A stretch of DNA of 64,000 nucleotides from JBEHWX01 sp048498995 (GTDB lineage Bacteria > Bacteroidota > Ignavibacteria > OLB7). A program made the translations under genes and the position numbers. Below are positions 52,485 to 61,323 of this stretch, piece by piece; positions within the stretch are counted from its first letter, which is position 1, and each line of letters starts with the position of its first letter. Below the pieces are notes generated by a model that worked only from the letters and a program-made list of their open reading frames with translations, was not told the origin of the DNA and ran no database searches. The DNA lies in contig JBEHWX010000006.1 in NCBI GenBank assembly GCA_048498995.1, positions 1-64,000 on the forward strand. Reading direction: 5' to 3'.

Positions 52485-52555
52485 TCACGCGCAAGCCAAC
52501 ACGGGCCTCGGCTCACGAGTGGTTCGGTTTCCATATCAACGTCACGAGGCACGCC

Positions 52556-52981
52556 ATGAACGACGCCATCCGAGCATTGTTGACGGATTTCACGCTGGTC
52601 GAAGGAGCCTCGCCGGAGGCACTGGCGGCGCTGAGGAATCTCCCCGATGTCGCTCTGCCCGCGGAGTATCTCGACTTCCTGCGGGAGTCCAGCGGCGGCG
52701 AGGGGTTCGTCGGAGAATCCTATCTGGTTCTCTGGAGGGCCGAGGAGCTGGAGCCGTTCAACCGGGAATATCAGGTGGCCGAGCGCGCTCCCGGAATATT
52801 CCTCTTCGGCTCCGACGGGGGAGGGGAGGGATTCGGGTTCGACGTTCGCCTGACGCCCCCCCGCGTGGTGATGCTGCCGTTCATCGGCATGGAGCCGCGG
52901 TACGCCATGCCGGTCGCCGAGAGCTTCACCGGGCTGATCGAGGCGATGTCTGGCGCCGATGGATCGCTGCTCGGCGATTGA
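52556..52981 (+). CDS. SMI1/KNR4 (SUKH) family protein
   Basis: A 141-aa SUKH protein. It has NLPDVALPAEYLDFLRESSGG (the family's P..Y..FL...NG region), EGFVGESYLVLWRAEEL, and a strand region IFLFGSDGGGEGFGFD, closing with ESFTGLIEAM. The start has gagg 6-10 bases upstream. It is the second SUKH protein in the locus and has no toxin next to it, so it is a likely orphan immunity gene protecting against a sibling's toxin. Confidence 0.85.
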   Translation: MNDAIRALLTDFTLVEGASPEALAALRNLPDVALPAEYLDFLRESSGGEGFVGESYLVLWRAEELEPFNREYQVAERAPGIFLFGSDGGGEGFGFDVRLTPPRVVMLPFIGMEPRYAMPVAESFTGLIEAMSGADGSLLGD

Positions 52982-53101
52982 TGTCGATCACCCGGCATCG
53001 GAGTGCCGGATCCTCGGATCGCCAGGCGATGCATGGTTTCCGTCGGCGGCGTAACTTCGCGCCACAATCGATCAGCATGAACTATCCGGAGCAGGTTGCC
53101 C

Positions 53102-53362
53102 ATGGCCACCAGTTGCACGCATCTCGATCAGATCTCCGACGACGTTACTCCCAGCGCCGAGGGATGTGAGGACTGTCTCAAGTCCGGCGGACACTGGGTG
53201 CATCTTCGGCTCTGCCTCACCTGCGGCCACGTCGGCTGCTGCGATTCCTCCCCGAACAAGCACGCCCGCAAGCACTTCCACGACACCGGACATCCGATCG
53301 TGCAGTCGTTCGAGCCGGGAGAGGACTGGGCGTGGTGCTACGCCGACGAAGTCTTCATCTGA
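53102..53362 (+). CDS. UBP-type zinc finger protein
   Basis: An 86-aa stand-alone ZnF-UBP domain. The metal ligands are visible: CTHLD, CEDCLKSGGHWVHLRLCLTC, HVGCCDSS, then KHARKHFHDTGHPIVQSFEPG, and WCY at the end. In bacteria such small proteins are common, but their ligand is unknown, as there is no ubiquitin. It is a single gene. Confidence 0.93.
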   Translation: MATSCTHLDQISDDVTPSAEGCEDCLKSGGHWVHLRLCLTCGHVGCCDSSPNKHARKHFHDTGHPIVQSFEPGEDWAWCYADEVFI

Positions 53363-53543
53363 TCGCGTGCCGGTCGCGCCGCGGCGACGGCGTCGCAAAC
53401 GGCATCACAAGCGGCATCGCGCCGATCGGATGCTTAAGAGTTGAAACGGTTTCCGGCCCGGGGAATTCCTAACATCGCTCCCTCGCGGATACGCCATCAT
53501 GCGGATTGCGCGCGCGGGAAGAGCTCACAGTTCGGGAGTTATC

Positions 53544-53771
53544 ATGGCAGAGGATATCGGCCTCATCATCGGCATCACGATCATGCTCGTGTTCGGAGCC
53601 GTGGTCACGTTCATCATCCCGCGCGCCATCCAGAAGTACGATGGCGATCCCGAGCGCGCCGCCGACGGGCGCACGATGGTGGCGTGGATGCGATGGCTCG
53701 GCGCGGCGGTCATGGTGATCGGCGTCGTCTTTCTCGTCTTCTATCTGTTCTTCAAGGCTCCCGAGTTCTGA
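53544..53771 (+). CDS. Small two-helix membrane protein
   Basis: A 75-aa protein with two hydrophobic helices (IGLIIGITIMLVFGAVVTFI and WLGAAVMVIGVVFLVFYLFF) joined by a charged loop (QKYDGDPERAADGRT). A cgggag site lies upstream of the ATG. No family recognised. Confidence 0.7.
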   Translation: MAEDIGLIIGITIMLVFGAVVTFIIPRAIQKYDGDPERAADGRTMVAWMRWLGAAVMVIGVVFLVFYLFFKAPEF

Positions 53772-53833
53772 TCCGATCGATGCTCCGATAGTCCGCCGCG
53801 TCAGGTGGCAATGTCGAGACAAGGAGAGTAACG

Positions 53834-54448
53834 ATGGATGCTTCGAACGCTTCAACGCCCGTGTCTCCCCGCAATCGGCAGCTCGCCGGGTACGACGAGC
53901 AGTTCCGCGAGGTCCGGCGCGCCGCGCACGCGCTGGTCGATCCGCTGACCGACGAACAGTTCAACTGGCATCCGGCGCCGGGACGCTGGTCGATCGCCGA
54001 GTGTCTGATGCACCTGTGCGAGACCGGCGAGATGTACGTGCCGCTTCTGCGCGACGCGATCCGCGAGGGGCGTCGACGTGGGAAGCTGGGGGAGGGGCCG
54101 TTTCATCACGGCATGTTCGGGCGCTTCTTCATCAGCAGAATCGAGCCCCCGGCGAAGGTGAAGATTCCCGCGCCGAAGAGCATGACCGTCGGCATCGACG
54201 CGACGCGACATGATAAGGAGACGCTGCTCGCCAGGTTCGATGCGCTCGGCCGGGAGCTGAGGTCGCTGGTGGCCGAAGCCGACGGGGTGGATCTCGATCG
54301 GGTGAAGATTCCGTCGGTCGTGATACGGCTGGTCAGGATGAATCTCGGCGAGTGGTTTCAGTTCATCGCCGCGCACGAGCGGCGCCACCTCTGGCAGGGA
54401 TCGAACGTGGCCTCGGAGCGGGCATTTCCCCTGGCCACGGGCGGGTAA
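53834..54448 (+). CDS. DinB family protein
   Basis: A 204-aa DinB/YfiT four-helix bundle. Key motifs are the helix with NWHPAPGRWSIAECLMHLCE (metal His), a second region with LVRMNLGEWFQFIAAHERRH (final His pair), giving three histidines for a divalent metal. DinB proteins act as thiol S-transferases or are uncharacterised. A ribosome site caaggagag precedes the ATG. The gene is single. Confidence 0.9.
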   Translation: MDASNASTPVSPRNRQLAGYDEQFREVRRAAHALVDPLTDEQFNWHPAPGRWSIAECLMHLCETGEMYVPLLRDAIREGRRRGKLGEGPFHHGMFGRFFISRIEPPAKVKIPAPKSMTVGIDATRHDKETLLARFDALGRELRSLVAEADGVDLDRVKIPSVVIRLVRMNLGEWFQFIAAHERRHLWQGSNVASERAFPLATGG

Positions 54449-54786
54449 CGGCGCCGAATGAGCGATAGCGCATAATCGGGAAGCTCGTATCTTGCGCGCC
54501 GCTCGGGCCGCGCGGGATTCGTATCCCTGACGCGGTCACCGGCGCGCAACGGGGATGTCCGTACCAACGGCTCCGTCGGCGCGCCGATCGCGAGCATGAT
54601 GCATGGGCGTGATTGCCCCCGAAACCGCCACTACATTCGACGATTCGTGTCGTTCGACGCATTGACGGGCACCGCTTGGCGCCGGTTTTGTGGCGTGTAC
54701 CGGTGCTTCGGCCGGAATCCGGCCGGGGCGACGCATGCCCGTGTGAAGCGGCACTCACACATTTTCCATTCGTTGGAGGAGTATCA
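54449..54786. other. Intergenic region, no gene seen
   Basis: About 340 bases between the DinB and FKBP genes. No reliable open frame or repeat; presumably the FKBP promoter is here. Confidence 0.5.
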
Positions 54787-55233
54787 ATGGCAGAAGCTAA
54801 ACAGGGTGATACCGTGAAGGTTCACTACACCGGACAATTCGAGGATGGGACCGTGTTCGACTCCTCCGCGGATCGCGATCCGTTGGAGTTCACCATCGGC
54901 GCCGGCCACGTGATCCCGGGATTCGAGCAGGCGGTCGTCGGCATGTCCCCCGGCGATACCAAGCGTCAGACGATCCCCTCGGAGAACGGCTACGGCTCGC
55001 ACAACCCGGATATGGTGATCACCGTCGAACGTCAGCAGCTGCCGGCCGGCCTCAATCCGGAGATCGGACAGGAGCTTCAGCTGATGCAGCAGAACGGACA
55101 GCCGATTCCGGTGGTGGTCACCGACGTGAACGATTCGACGATCACGATCGACGCGAACCATCCGCTGGCCGGACAGACGCTCGTGTTCGATATCGAGCTG
55201 GTCGAGATCTCCGGTCGCAACGGCAACGCCTGA
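54787..55233 (+). CDS. FKBP-type peptidyl-prolyl isomerase (SlyD-like)
   Basis: A 148-aa cytoplasmic FKBP. The catalytic fold has KVHYTGQFEDGTVFDSS, DPLEFTIGAGHVIPGFEQAV and GMSPGDTKR, followed by an insert-in-flap chaperone segment (PSENGYGSHNPDMVITVER to STITIDANHPLAGQTLVFDI), which is the SlyD layout. The C-terminal metal-binding His/Cys tail of E. coli SlyD is absent. It assists folding by proline isomerisation. A perfect ggaggag site lies ahead of the ATG. Confidence 0.95.
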   Translation: MAEAKQGDTVKVHYTGQFEDGTVFDSSADRDPLEFTIGAGHVIPGFEQAVVGMSPGDTKRQTIPSENGYGSHNPDMVITVERQQLPAGLNPEIGQELQLMQQNGQPIPVVVTDVNDSTITIDANHPLAGQTLVFDIELVEISGRNGNA

Positions 55234-55310
55234 GCCGGCGTGTCCCGAGCGGGCATTGCTCCGGCTCCGCGGCCGGACCGCCCGTGGCGGCATATCGCGA
55301 CGCGACATCG

Positions 55311-55337
55311 GCGCCCGGTCGACTTCCGGCCGGGCGC
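55311..55337 (+). terminator. Possible terminator after the FKBP gene
   Basis: gcgcccgg and ccgggcgc pair across an 11-base loop, about 80 bases past the FKBP stop. There is no T-run, so the call is weak. Confidence 0.4.
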
Positions 55338-55409
55338 GTCCCGTCGTGCCGGCGGAACTCCGTATGTTGCCGGCTTCTCAGTGCATTCCGTTCCATCGAT
55401 CGCGTGGAT

Positions 55410-56195
55410 ATGATGAGCCCATCGACGTCGTCCGACCCGACGAAGCGCTTTTCCGACCGGGTCGAGCTCTACCTCCGCTTCAGGCCCCGCTACCCGGTGG
55501 CCATGCTCACCTTCTTCCGGAACCTCGGCCTGCTGCCGACCCACGTCGTTGCCGATATCGGGTCGGGAACCGGGTTCCTCTCCGAGCTGTTCCTTGCCAA
55601 TGACAACCATGTCTTCGCCGTCGAGCCGAACGATGCCATGCGCGCCGCGGCCGAGGAGATCCATGGCGACGATCCGAACTTCACCAGCGTGGCCGGGACC
55701 GCGGAGCAGACCGGACTTGAGGAGAAGTCGGTCGATCTGGTCGTGGCCGGGCAGGCGTTCCACTGGTTCGAGCCGGTTGCCACGCGCCGCGAGCTCGAGC
55801 GGATTCTCCGCCCCGGTGGGCTGGTGGCGCTCATCTGGAACGATCGCCGGACCGAGGCCGATCCGTTCGCCGAGGCATACGAGGAGCTTCTGCGCGCTCA
55901 CGCGACCGATTACGAGGCGGTCTGCAACCGGCGCCTGGTCGAGAACGACGCGTCGGCGATCCACGACTTCTTCGCCCCGAGCAAGGTTTCCCTGGTCACC
56001 TTCGAGAACGGACAGACCTTCGATTTCGACGGGCTGAGCGGCCGCCTTCTCTCTTCCTCCTACGCGCCGCTCCCCGGCCAGCCGGGACACGAGGAGATGA
56101 TGGCGCGGCTCGCCGAGATCTTCGAGCGGTATCAGGAGTCCGGCGTGGTCCGCTTCGAGTATACCACGTCGGTCTATTACGGCTGGCTCGACTGA
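55410..56195 (+). CDS. Class I SAM-dependent methyltransferase
   Basis: A 261-aa methyltransferase. SAM-binding motif I is VVADIGSGTGFLSELFLAN, followed by VFAVEPNDAMRAAAEE, and motif with VDLVVAGQAFHWFEP and RILRPGGLVALIWNDR. The FHWF and ALIWN motifs mark the Trm9/YafE-like methyltransferase group (PF08241). The acceptor is unknown. Two adjacent ATGs (55410 and 55413) are possible. Immediately followed by mqnX (spacing 4 bases), it may be co-transcribed with the menaquinone genes. Confidence 0.88.
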   Translation: MMSPSTSSDPTKRFSDRVELYLRFRPRYPVAMLTFFRNLGLLPTHVVADIGSGTGFLSELFLANDNHVFAVEPNDAMRAAAEEIHGDDPNFTSVAGTAEQTGLEEKSVDLVVAGQAFHWFEPVATRRELERILRPGGLVALIWNDRRTEADPFAEAYEELLRAHATDYEAVCNRRLVENDASAIHDFFAPSKVSLVTFENGQTFDFDGLSGRLLSSSYAPLPGQPGHEEMMARLAEIFERYQESGVVRFEYTTSVYYGWLD

Positions 56196-56199
56196 GCCG

Positions 56200-57474
56200 A
56201 TGCTTCCGAGGCTCCCCGCCGAGCCCGAGCTCCCCACTTCATTTTCGACGAGAGCGGACGTGCCCGATCGTATACTTCACGCGGCTGAGTTTCTCTTCGA
56301 CGGACAGAGCTTCATCCGCGACGGCGGCGTCGTGGTCGACGCCGATGGTGAGATCCTCGACGTGGGCGCCGCCCCGGAGCTCCGCGTCCGCGTCGACCGG
56401 GAGCATGCCCACGCGGTGCTGATGCCGGGCGTCGTCAACTGCCATGTGCACATGACCGACGCGCCGATGGAGGAGCCGGTGCCGGGGGGAGACGGCCTCA
56501 ATGCCTGGGTCCGCCGCCTGCTGACGGCGCGCCGGGAGAAGGGGACCGAGGATCAGGATATTCTGGAGCGGAGCATCGAGAAGGTGCTCGGGCTGATGAT
56601 GGCCGGCGGCACCGTGGCAATCGGCGAGGTGGTCAACGACTTCCGGACCTTCGACGCGATCACGCGCGCCGGCATCCGATGCCGCTTCATCCACGAGATG
56701 CTCGCCTTCCGGAAGGGGCGCGCCGCCAACGCGATCGCCTCGGCCTCGGTGGAGGCCGACGCCGACGACTGGCCCGATCAGGTGCGCTACACCGTCGGCG
56801 CGCACGCGCCCTATTCGGTCTCGCCGGAGCTGATGCGGCTGATCGCCGCCCGCGATGGTGAGCTCGGAACATTTCTCTACCAGCACCTTGCCGAGGATCC
56901 GGACGAGCGGAAGCTGTACCGGAGCGGGACCGGGCCCTGGCGGACATACCTGGAGCAGATCGGCGCGTGGGAGCCGGAGTGGGCGCCCCCCGGCGTCGAC
57001 CCGATTCCGTTCTACGACGCGATGGGCCTGCTCGACGAGCGCTACGTGGGCGTGCATCTGACCGACGCGACGCCGGAGGAGCTTCGCGCGCTCGGCCGAC
57101 GCGGTGCCCGGGGGATTCTCTGCCCGGCCTCGAATCTTCATATCACCGGACGCCTGCCGGATTTCGACGCCATCGTGGCGGCCGGCATCCGCTTCGGCTT
57201 CGGCACCGACGGACGGGGATCGAACGGAAGCATCGACGTGTTCGACGAGGCGCTGATCGCCCACGAGCACTGGCCCGGGCATCCGGCCGGCATCCTGCTC
57301 CGCGCCCTGACGCATGACGGCGCGGCCATTCTCGGCTTCGATGATCTCGGCGCGCTCCGCGTCGGCACCCGCCCGGGCCTGATCGCGGTCGACGCGGAAC
57401 AGGTCACGGACGATCCCGGCGCGCTCGAGGCGGCGGTGCTTGCCGCGCGCGGACGTCGCCGCCGCGTTGCCTGA
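56200..57474 (+). CDS. mqnX: Aminofutalosine deaminase (MqnX), amidohydrolase
   Basis: A 424-aa metal-dependent hydrolase that turns 6-amino-6-deoxyfutalosine into futalosine. The amidohydrolase motifs are present: NCHVHMTDA, VGAHAPYSVS, YQHLAEDPDE, GVHLTDATPEEL, LCPASNLHITGRLPD and FGTDGRGSN, the MqnX/SsnA-type set. The start at 56200 or a GTG at 56260, which gives the more usual N-terminus (PDRILHAAEFLF), cannot be decided. It leads a run of menaquinone genes. Confidence 0.86.
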   Translation: MLPRLPAEPELPTSFSTRADVPDRILHAAEFLFDGQSFIRDGGVVVDADGEILDVGAAPELRVRVDREHAHAVLMPGVVNCHVHMTDAPMEEPVPGGDGLNAWVRRLLTARREKGTEDQDILERSIEKVLGLMMAGGTVAIGEVVNDFRTFDAITRAGIRCRFIHEMLAFRKGRAANAIASASVEADADDWPDQVRYTVGAHAPYSVSPELMRLIAARDGELGTFLYQHLAEDPDERKLYRSGTGPWRTYLEQIGAWEPEWAPPGVDPIPFYDAMGLLDERYVGVHLTDATPEELRALGRRGARGILCPASNLHITGRLPDFDAIVAAGIRFGFGTDGRGSNGSIDVFDEALIAHEHWPGHPAGILLRALTHDGAAILGFDDLGALRVGTRPGLIAVDAEQVTDDPGALEAAVLAARGRRRRVA

Positions 57475-57620
57475 GCGGTCCGCTCCGGCGCCCGTCTCGG
57501 GGGAGCATCCCTCCAGGAATCCGCTCCGGCGGGTGGCGCGCGGGCCGGATCGGATACTCAATTTGAAACAGCATATGTTCCGCCGCTGCCCGTTGTTTGT
57601 TAGCTAACCGGAGCGTTACG

Positions 57621-58508
57621 ATGAGTCGGCCCGCATCGATGTCACTTCTCCAGCGAACGGCCACGTTCGGCCGCATGATCAAGTTCAGCCACAGCGTGTT
57701 CGCGCTGCCGTTCGCGTTCGTCTCCGGACTGATCGCCTATCGCCGCGAGGGCATCTCGCTGCGGCCGATCGATATCCTTCTCCTGGTGATCTGCATGGTC
57801 AGCGCGAGGAGCGCGGCGATGGGGTTCAACCGTATCGCCGACCGCGATATCGACGCGCGCAATCCCCGCACGAAGGGGAGGGAGATCCCCGCCGGCAAGG
57901 TCGGCATCGGCGAGGCGCGGCTGTTCACGGCGCTGGCCGGGGCGGTCTTCATCGCCGCATCCTTCGGCGTCAACACGCTCTGCGGCATCATCTCCTTTCC
58001 GGTGCTCGCGCTCCTGCTCGGCTATTCACTGACCAAGCGCTACACGGTGGCGGCGCACTTCGTGCTCGGACTCTGCCTCGGCACCGCGCCGGTCGGCGTC
58101 TGGTTCGCCCTCACCGGCTCCTTCTCCTGGATCCCGATCCTCCTCTGTCTCGGCGTCACCTTCTGGACCGCCGGGTTCGATATCTACTACTCCTGCCAGG
58201 ATGAGGAGTTCGACCGCGCTTCCGGGCTCCGCTCCATTCCGGCGCGTCTCGGCGCGCTCCGCTCCATCCGCCTCGTCCGCCCGATCCATGCGCTCGCGGT
58301 CGCCTTCTATGTGCTGTTCGGGGTCGTCGCCGGCCTCGGCGCGTTCTTCTATGTCGGCGCCGCGCTGGTGACCGCGATCCTGGTCTACGAGGCGTGGCTC
58401 CTGAGAAAAGGGGATCTGAGCCGGATCGACCTGGCCTTCTTCAACCTGAACGGCTACGTCAGCCTGGTCTTCGCCGTGGCGGTCCTGCTGGACGTCGTCT
58501 TCGCCTGA
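57621..58508 (+). CDS. mqnP: UbiA-family prenyltransferase (MqnP)
   Basis: A 295-aa membrane enzyme with about eight helices. The first Asp-rich motif NRIADRDIDARNPRTKGREI binds the isoprenyl diphosphate, and the second is DIYYSCQDEEFDRASGLRSI. These fit MqnP/UbiA, prenylating 1,4-dihydroxy-6-naphthoate in the futalosine route. ggag precedes the ATG at 57621 by 7 bases. The neighbours, mqnX upstream and mqnD/mqnB downstream, support this over a haem O or ubiquinone role. Confidence 0.92.
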   Translation: MSRPASMSLLQRTATFGRMIKFSHSVFALPFAFVSGLIAYRREGISLRPIDILLLVICMVSARSAAMGFNRIADRDIDARNPRTKGREIPAGKVGIGEARLFTALAGAVFIAASFGVNTLCGIISFPVLALLLGYSLTKRYTVAAHFVLGLCLGTAPVGVWFALTGSFSWIPILLCLGVTFWTAGFDIYYSCQDEEFDRASGLRSIPARLGALRSIRLVRPIHALAVAFYVLFGVVAGLGAFFYVGAALVTAILVYEAWLLRKGDLSRIDLAFFNLNGYVSLVFAVAVLLDVVFA

Positions 58509-58644
58509 GCGCCGGGCGTCAGGTCCGTCGGCATCCAATCTCGCGTGGGGCGGCACGTCCTCACACCGATCTTTCCGTCGTCATGAGTCGACGCGCGCTT
58601 CCGAGTGGGGAGCGCGGCGCCGGTGACGACATCTCCTGCGAACG

Positions 58645-59646
58645 ATGAAATCGATACTCTTCTCCCCCGAAGCCACGTCGCTGCAGATCGCGGCGGTCAA
58701 GCGCGCCCTGATGAGCGAGGGCGCCGCCGGCGTCAGCGTGCTCGAAGGCGACCGGACGATCTTTCTGGTGAGCGATCCGGCCGACGAGATCCGCCTGGAA
58801 TCCTACCGCGCCTATCCGGGCGTCGAGGCGATCATGGAGGCCGGGGAGAAGAACGTCCACGTGGCGCACGACAGCCCGAAGCTCGATCTCACTTCCGGCA
58901 TCGAGGGGCTGACGATGATCGCCGGGCCGTGCGGCATCGAGGGGGAGGAGCAGGTGGCCACGATCTTCGAGTATCTGGCCGGCCAGGGACTCCGCTTCGT
59001 CCGCGGCGGCGCCTACAAGCCGCGCACCTCGCCGCACGACTTCCAGGGGAAGGGGCGCGGCGGACTGGTGATGGCCTCCGAGATCGCGCGCGATTACGGC
59101 CTGCAGCTCGTCAGCGAGGTGGTCGATCCGCGGGATGTGGAGATCGCGGCGCGGCACGTGGCGATCATCCAGATCGGTACCCGCTCGATGCAGAACTTCC
59201 CGCTGCTGAAGGAGGCCGGGGCAAGCCGCCTGCCGGTGCTGCTGAAGCGGGGGATGTCCGCCACGGTCGAGGAGTGGATCGGCGCGGCCGAGCATGCCCT
59301 TGCCGCCGGCGCCCCCACGGTGATCTTCTGCGAGCGCGGCATCAGAACGTTCGAGTCGATTACCCGGAACACGCTCGATATCCTCGGCGCCGCCGCGCTG
59401 AAGGAGAAGACCCGGATGCCGGTGATCATCGACCCGTCGCACGCGGCCGGTCGCCGGAGCCTGGTGGTGCAGGGAGCGCTGGCCGGGCTCGCCGCGGGAC
59501 TCGACGGCGTGATCGTCGAGGTGCATCACGATCCGGCCTCCGCCAAGAGCGACGCCGCGCAGGCGCTCCCGCTGGCCGAGTTCGGCATGCTGATGTCGCT
59601 GGCGCGCAACGTCCGCGCCGCCATCCGCACCGAGTCGTACGTCTGA
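58645..59646 (+). CDS. aroF: 3-deoxy-7-phosphoheptulonate (DAHP) synthase
   Basis: A 333-aa type I-beta DAHP synthase that makes the first shikimate-pathway intermediate from PEP and erythrose 4-phosphate. A ferredoxin-like N-terminal domain (about 1-70) precedes the barrel. Catalytic motifs include IAGPCGIEGEEQV, VRGGAYKPRTSP, RDVEIAARHVAIIQIGTRSMQN, LLKRGM, VIFCERGIRTF, IIDPSHAAGRR and VEVHHDP. It sits inside the menaquinone cluster, where it would raise chorismate supply. Confidence 0.95.
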   Translation: MKSILFSPEATSLQIAAVKRALMSEGAAGVSVLEGDRTIFLVSDPADEIRLESYRAYPGVEAIMEAGEKNVHVAHDSPKLDLTSGIEGLTMIAGPCGIEGEEQVATIFEYLAGQGLRFVRGGAYKPRTSPHDFQGKGRGGLVMASEIARDYGLQLVSEVVDPRDVEIAARHVAIIQIGTRSMQNFPLLKEAGASRLPVLLKRGMSATVEEWIGAAEHALAAGAPTVIFCERGIRTFESITRNTLDILGAAALKEKTRMPVIIDPSHAAGRRSLVVQGALAGLAAGLDGVIVEVHHDPASAKSDAAQALPLAEFGMLMSLARNVRAAIRTESYV

Positions 59647-59689
59647 TCTCCCGGCCCATCATGCACAGAACGCTCCAACCGGACCCATC

Positions 59690-60565
59690 ATGAGCTCCAT
59701 CCTCGACACGGCGACGACCACGACGCTCCGGCTTGCCTACAGCCCGGATGCCGACGACGCCTTCATGTTCCGCGCCGCCATCGAAGGGCTCGTCGACACC
59801 GAGGGGCTCACATTCCTTCCGGTCACATCCGACACGCAGAACCTCAACGACATGGCCGATCGGGGGGAGGTGGATATCTCCGCCGTCTCGGTCGCCGCCT
59901 ATCCCTACCTGGCCGATCGCTTCCTCCTGCTGCCGCACGGCGGCTCGGTCGGACGCGGCTACGGTCCGGTGATCGTCGCCAAGGCACCGTTTCCGATCGA
60001 GGAGCTCGACGCCAAGCGGATCGCGACCCCCGGAGCCCGCACCACCGCCCATCTGGTGACCCGTCTGATCGCGCCGGAGGCGGGGATGACCACGGTGCCA
60101 ATCACTCCCTACGAGGCGATCTTCGAGGCTATCGAATCCGGCTCGGTCGATGCCGGCATCATCATCCACGAGGGACGCCTCACCTACGAGCGTCACGGGC
60201 TCGTGAGGATCGTCGACCTGGGGGAGTGGTGGATGGAGCGGACCGGACTTCCGCTGCCGCTCGGCGCCAACGTGATCCGCCGCGAGCTCGGCCCCGAGCT
60301 GATCGCCCGCGCCGAGCGCGTGCTCCGAAGCTCCATCCGCTGGGCGCTCGATCATCGCGATGAGATGATCGAGTTCCTGATCGGACACGTGCATCGTCCG
60401 GAGGAAGTGGCGACGCCGGAGCTGCTGGATCGCTATCTGGCGATGTACGCCAACGAGGAGACCCACGCCTATCCCGAGGATACGCGCCGCGCGTTCGACG
60501 TGATCTTCGATCTCGGCCATCGCGCCGGCGTGATACCCTTCACGGTGGCCGCGGAGTTCGCGTGA
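59690..60565 (+). CDS. mqnD: 1,4-dihydroxy-6-naphthoate synthase (MqnD)
   Basis: A 291-aa periplasmic-binding-protein-fold enzyme that converts cyclic dehypoxanthine futalosine to 1,4-dihydroxy-6-naphthoate. It has LAYSPDADDAFMFRAAIEG, TSDTQNLNDMADRGEVDISA, AAYPYLADRFLLLPHGGSVG, RGYGPVIV and GIIIHEGRLTYE, all matching the MqnD clade. The downstream mqnB overlaps it by four bases (GTGA), so they are translated together. Confidence 0.93.
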   Translation: MSSILDTATTTTLRLAYSPDADDAFMFRAAIEGLVDTEGLTFLPVTSDTQNLNDMADRGEVDISAVSVAAYPYLADRFLLLPHGGSVGRGYGPVIVAKAPFPIEELDAKRIATPGARTTAHLVTRLIAPEAGMTTVPITPYEAIFEAIESGSVDAGIIIHEGRLTYERHGLVRIVDLGEWWMERTGLPLPLGANVIRRELGPELIARAERVLRSSIRWALDHRDEMIEFLIGHVHRPEEVATPELLDRYLAMYANEETHAYPEDTRRAFDVIFDLGHRAGVIPFTVAAEFA

Positions 60566-61215
60566 GCGGCACGCTGATCCTCTTCTCCTCGGAGATCGAG
60601 CTGACGGCGGTCTTTCCCGACGGGCCTCCTGATGGGCTCCGCGCCGGCTGCACCGGCGTCGGCCCGCTGGACGCGGCGATCGGCACGCACGAGCTGATCG
60701 CGCGCCACGCGCCGGAGGTGGTGATCTTCATCGGCACCTGCGGCGCGCATGCCGGCTCCGGGCTCGTGGTGGGAGATGTGGCGGTTGCCCGCGACGTGAT
60801 GCTCTCCAGCGGCGACGTGGCCCGCGGACAGATGCGGCTTCCGTCGCTGGTTGCCTCCCGCATCCGCTGCGATGAGGATCTGGCCGCGACCGCCATGGCC
60901 GCCGGCAACGGCGCGGTGCGCGGGGCCGATGTTTCCTGCACGCTCGGCATCACCGAGTCCGAGGAGCTTGCGCGGCTCTTCTGGGAGAGCGACGGCGCGG
61001 CGTGCGAGAACATGGAGGCATTTGCCGTGGCCCGCGTGGCCGGAGCGATCCCGTGCGCCATCCTGCTCGGCGTGACCAATCTGGTCGGGCCCGAGGGAGG
61101 GCGTGGCTGGCGCGAGAACTATCGACGGATGATGCGCGCCGCCTTCTCTGCCGCGCTGGCTCTGCTGGCCCCGGAGGAGCGCGAGCTGATCGCGACGATC
61201 GCCGAGGCCGGCTGA
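60562..61215 (+). CDS. mqnB: Futalosine hydrolase (MqnB)
   Basis: A 217-aa nucleoside-phosphorylase-fold hydrolase that removes hypoxanthine from futalosine. It shows FIGTCGAHAGSGLVVGDVAV, VSCTLGITESEELARLFW, the acidic catalytic region CENMEAFAVARVAGAIPCAI and LLGVTNLVG, as in MTA/SAH nucleosidase relatives. The start is GTG at 60562, overlapping the mqnD stop. It is the third step after MqnX, and both are in this cluster. Confidence 0.92.
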   Translation: MSGTLILFSSEIELTAVFPDGPPDGLRAGCTGVGPLDAAIGTHELIARHAPEVVIFIGTCGAHAGSGLVVGDVAVARDVMLSSGDVARGQMRLPSLVASRIRCDEDLAATAMAAGNGAVRGADVSCTLGITESEELARLFWESDGAACENMEAFAVARVAGAIPCAILLGVTNLVGPEGGRGWRENYRRMMRAAFSAALALLAPEERELIATIAEAG

Positions 61216-61323
61216 ACGATTCGACAGGTTGACAACGTCCCGCCAATGACGGTGACCGGCCGCGGGCTTCGCGCCGGGCCGACCGGGCACCGATGTCGGG
61301 ACACCATACTTTCCGCAGTGACC

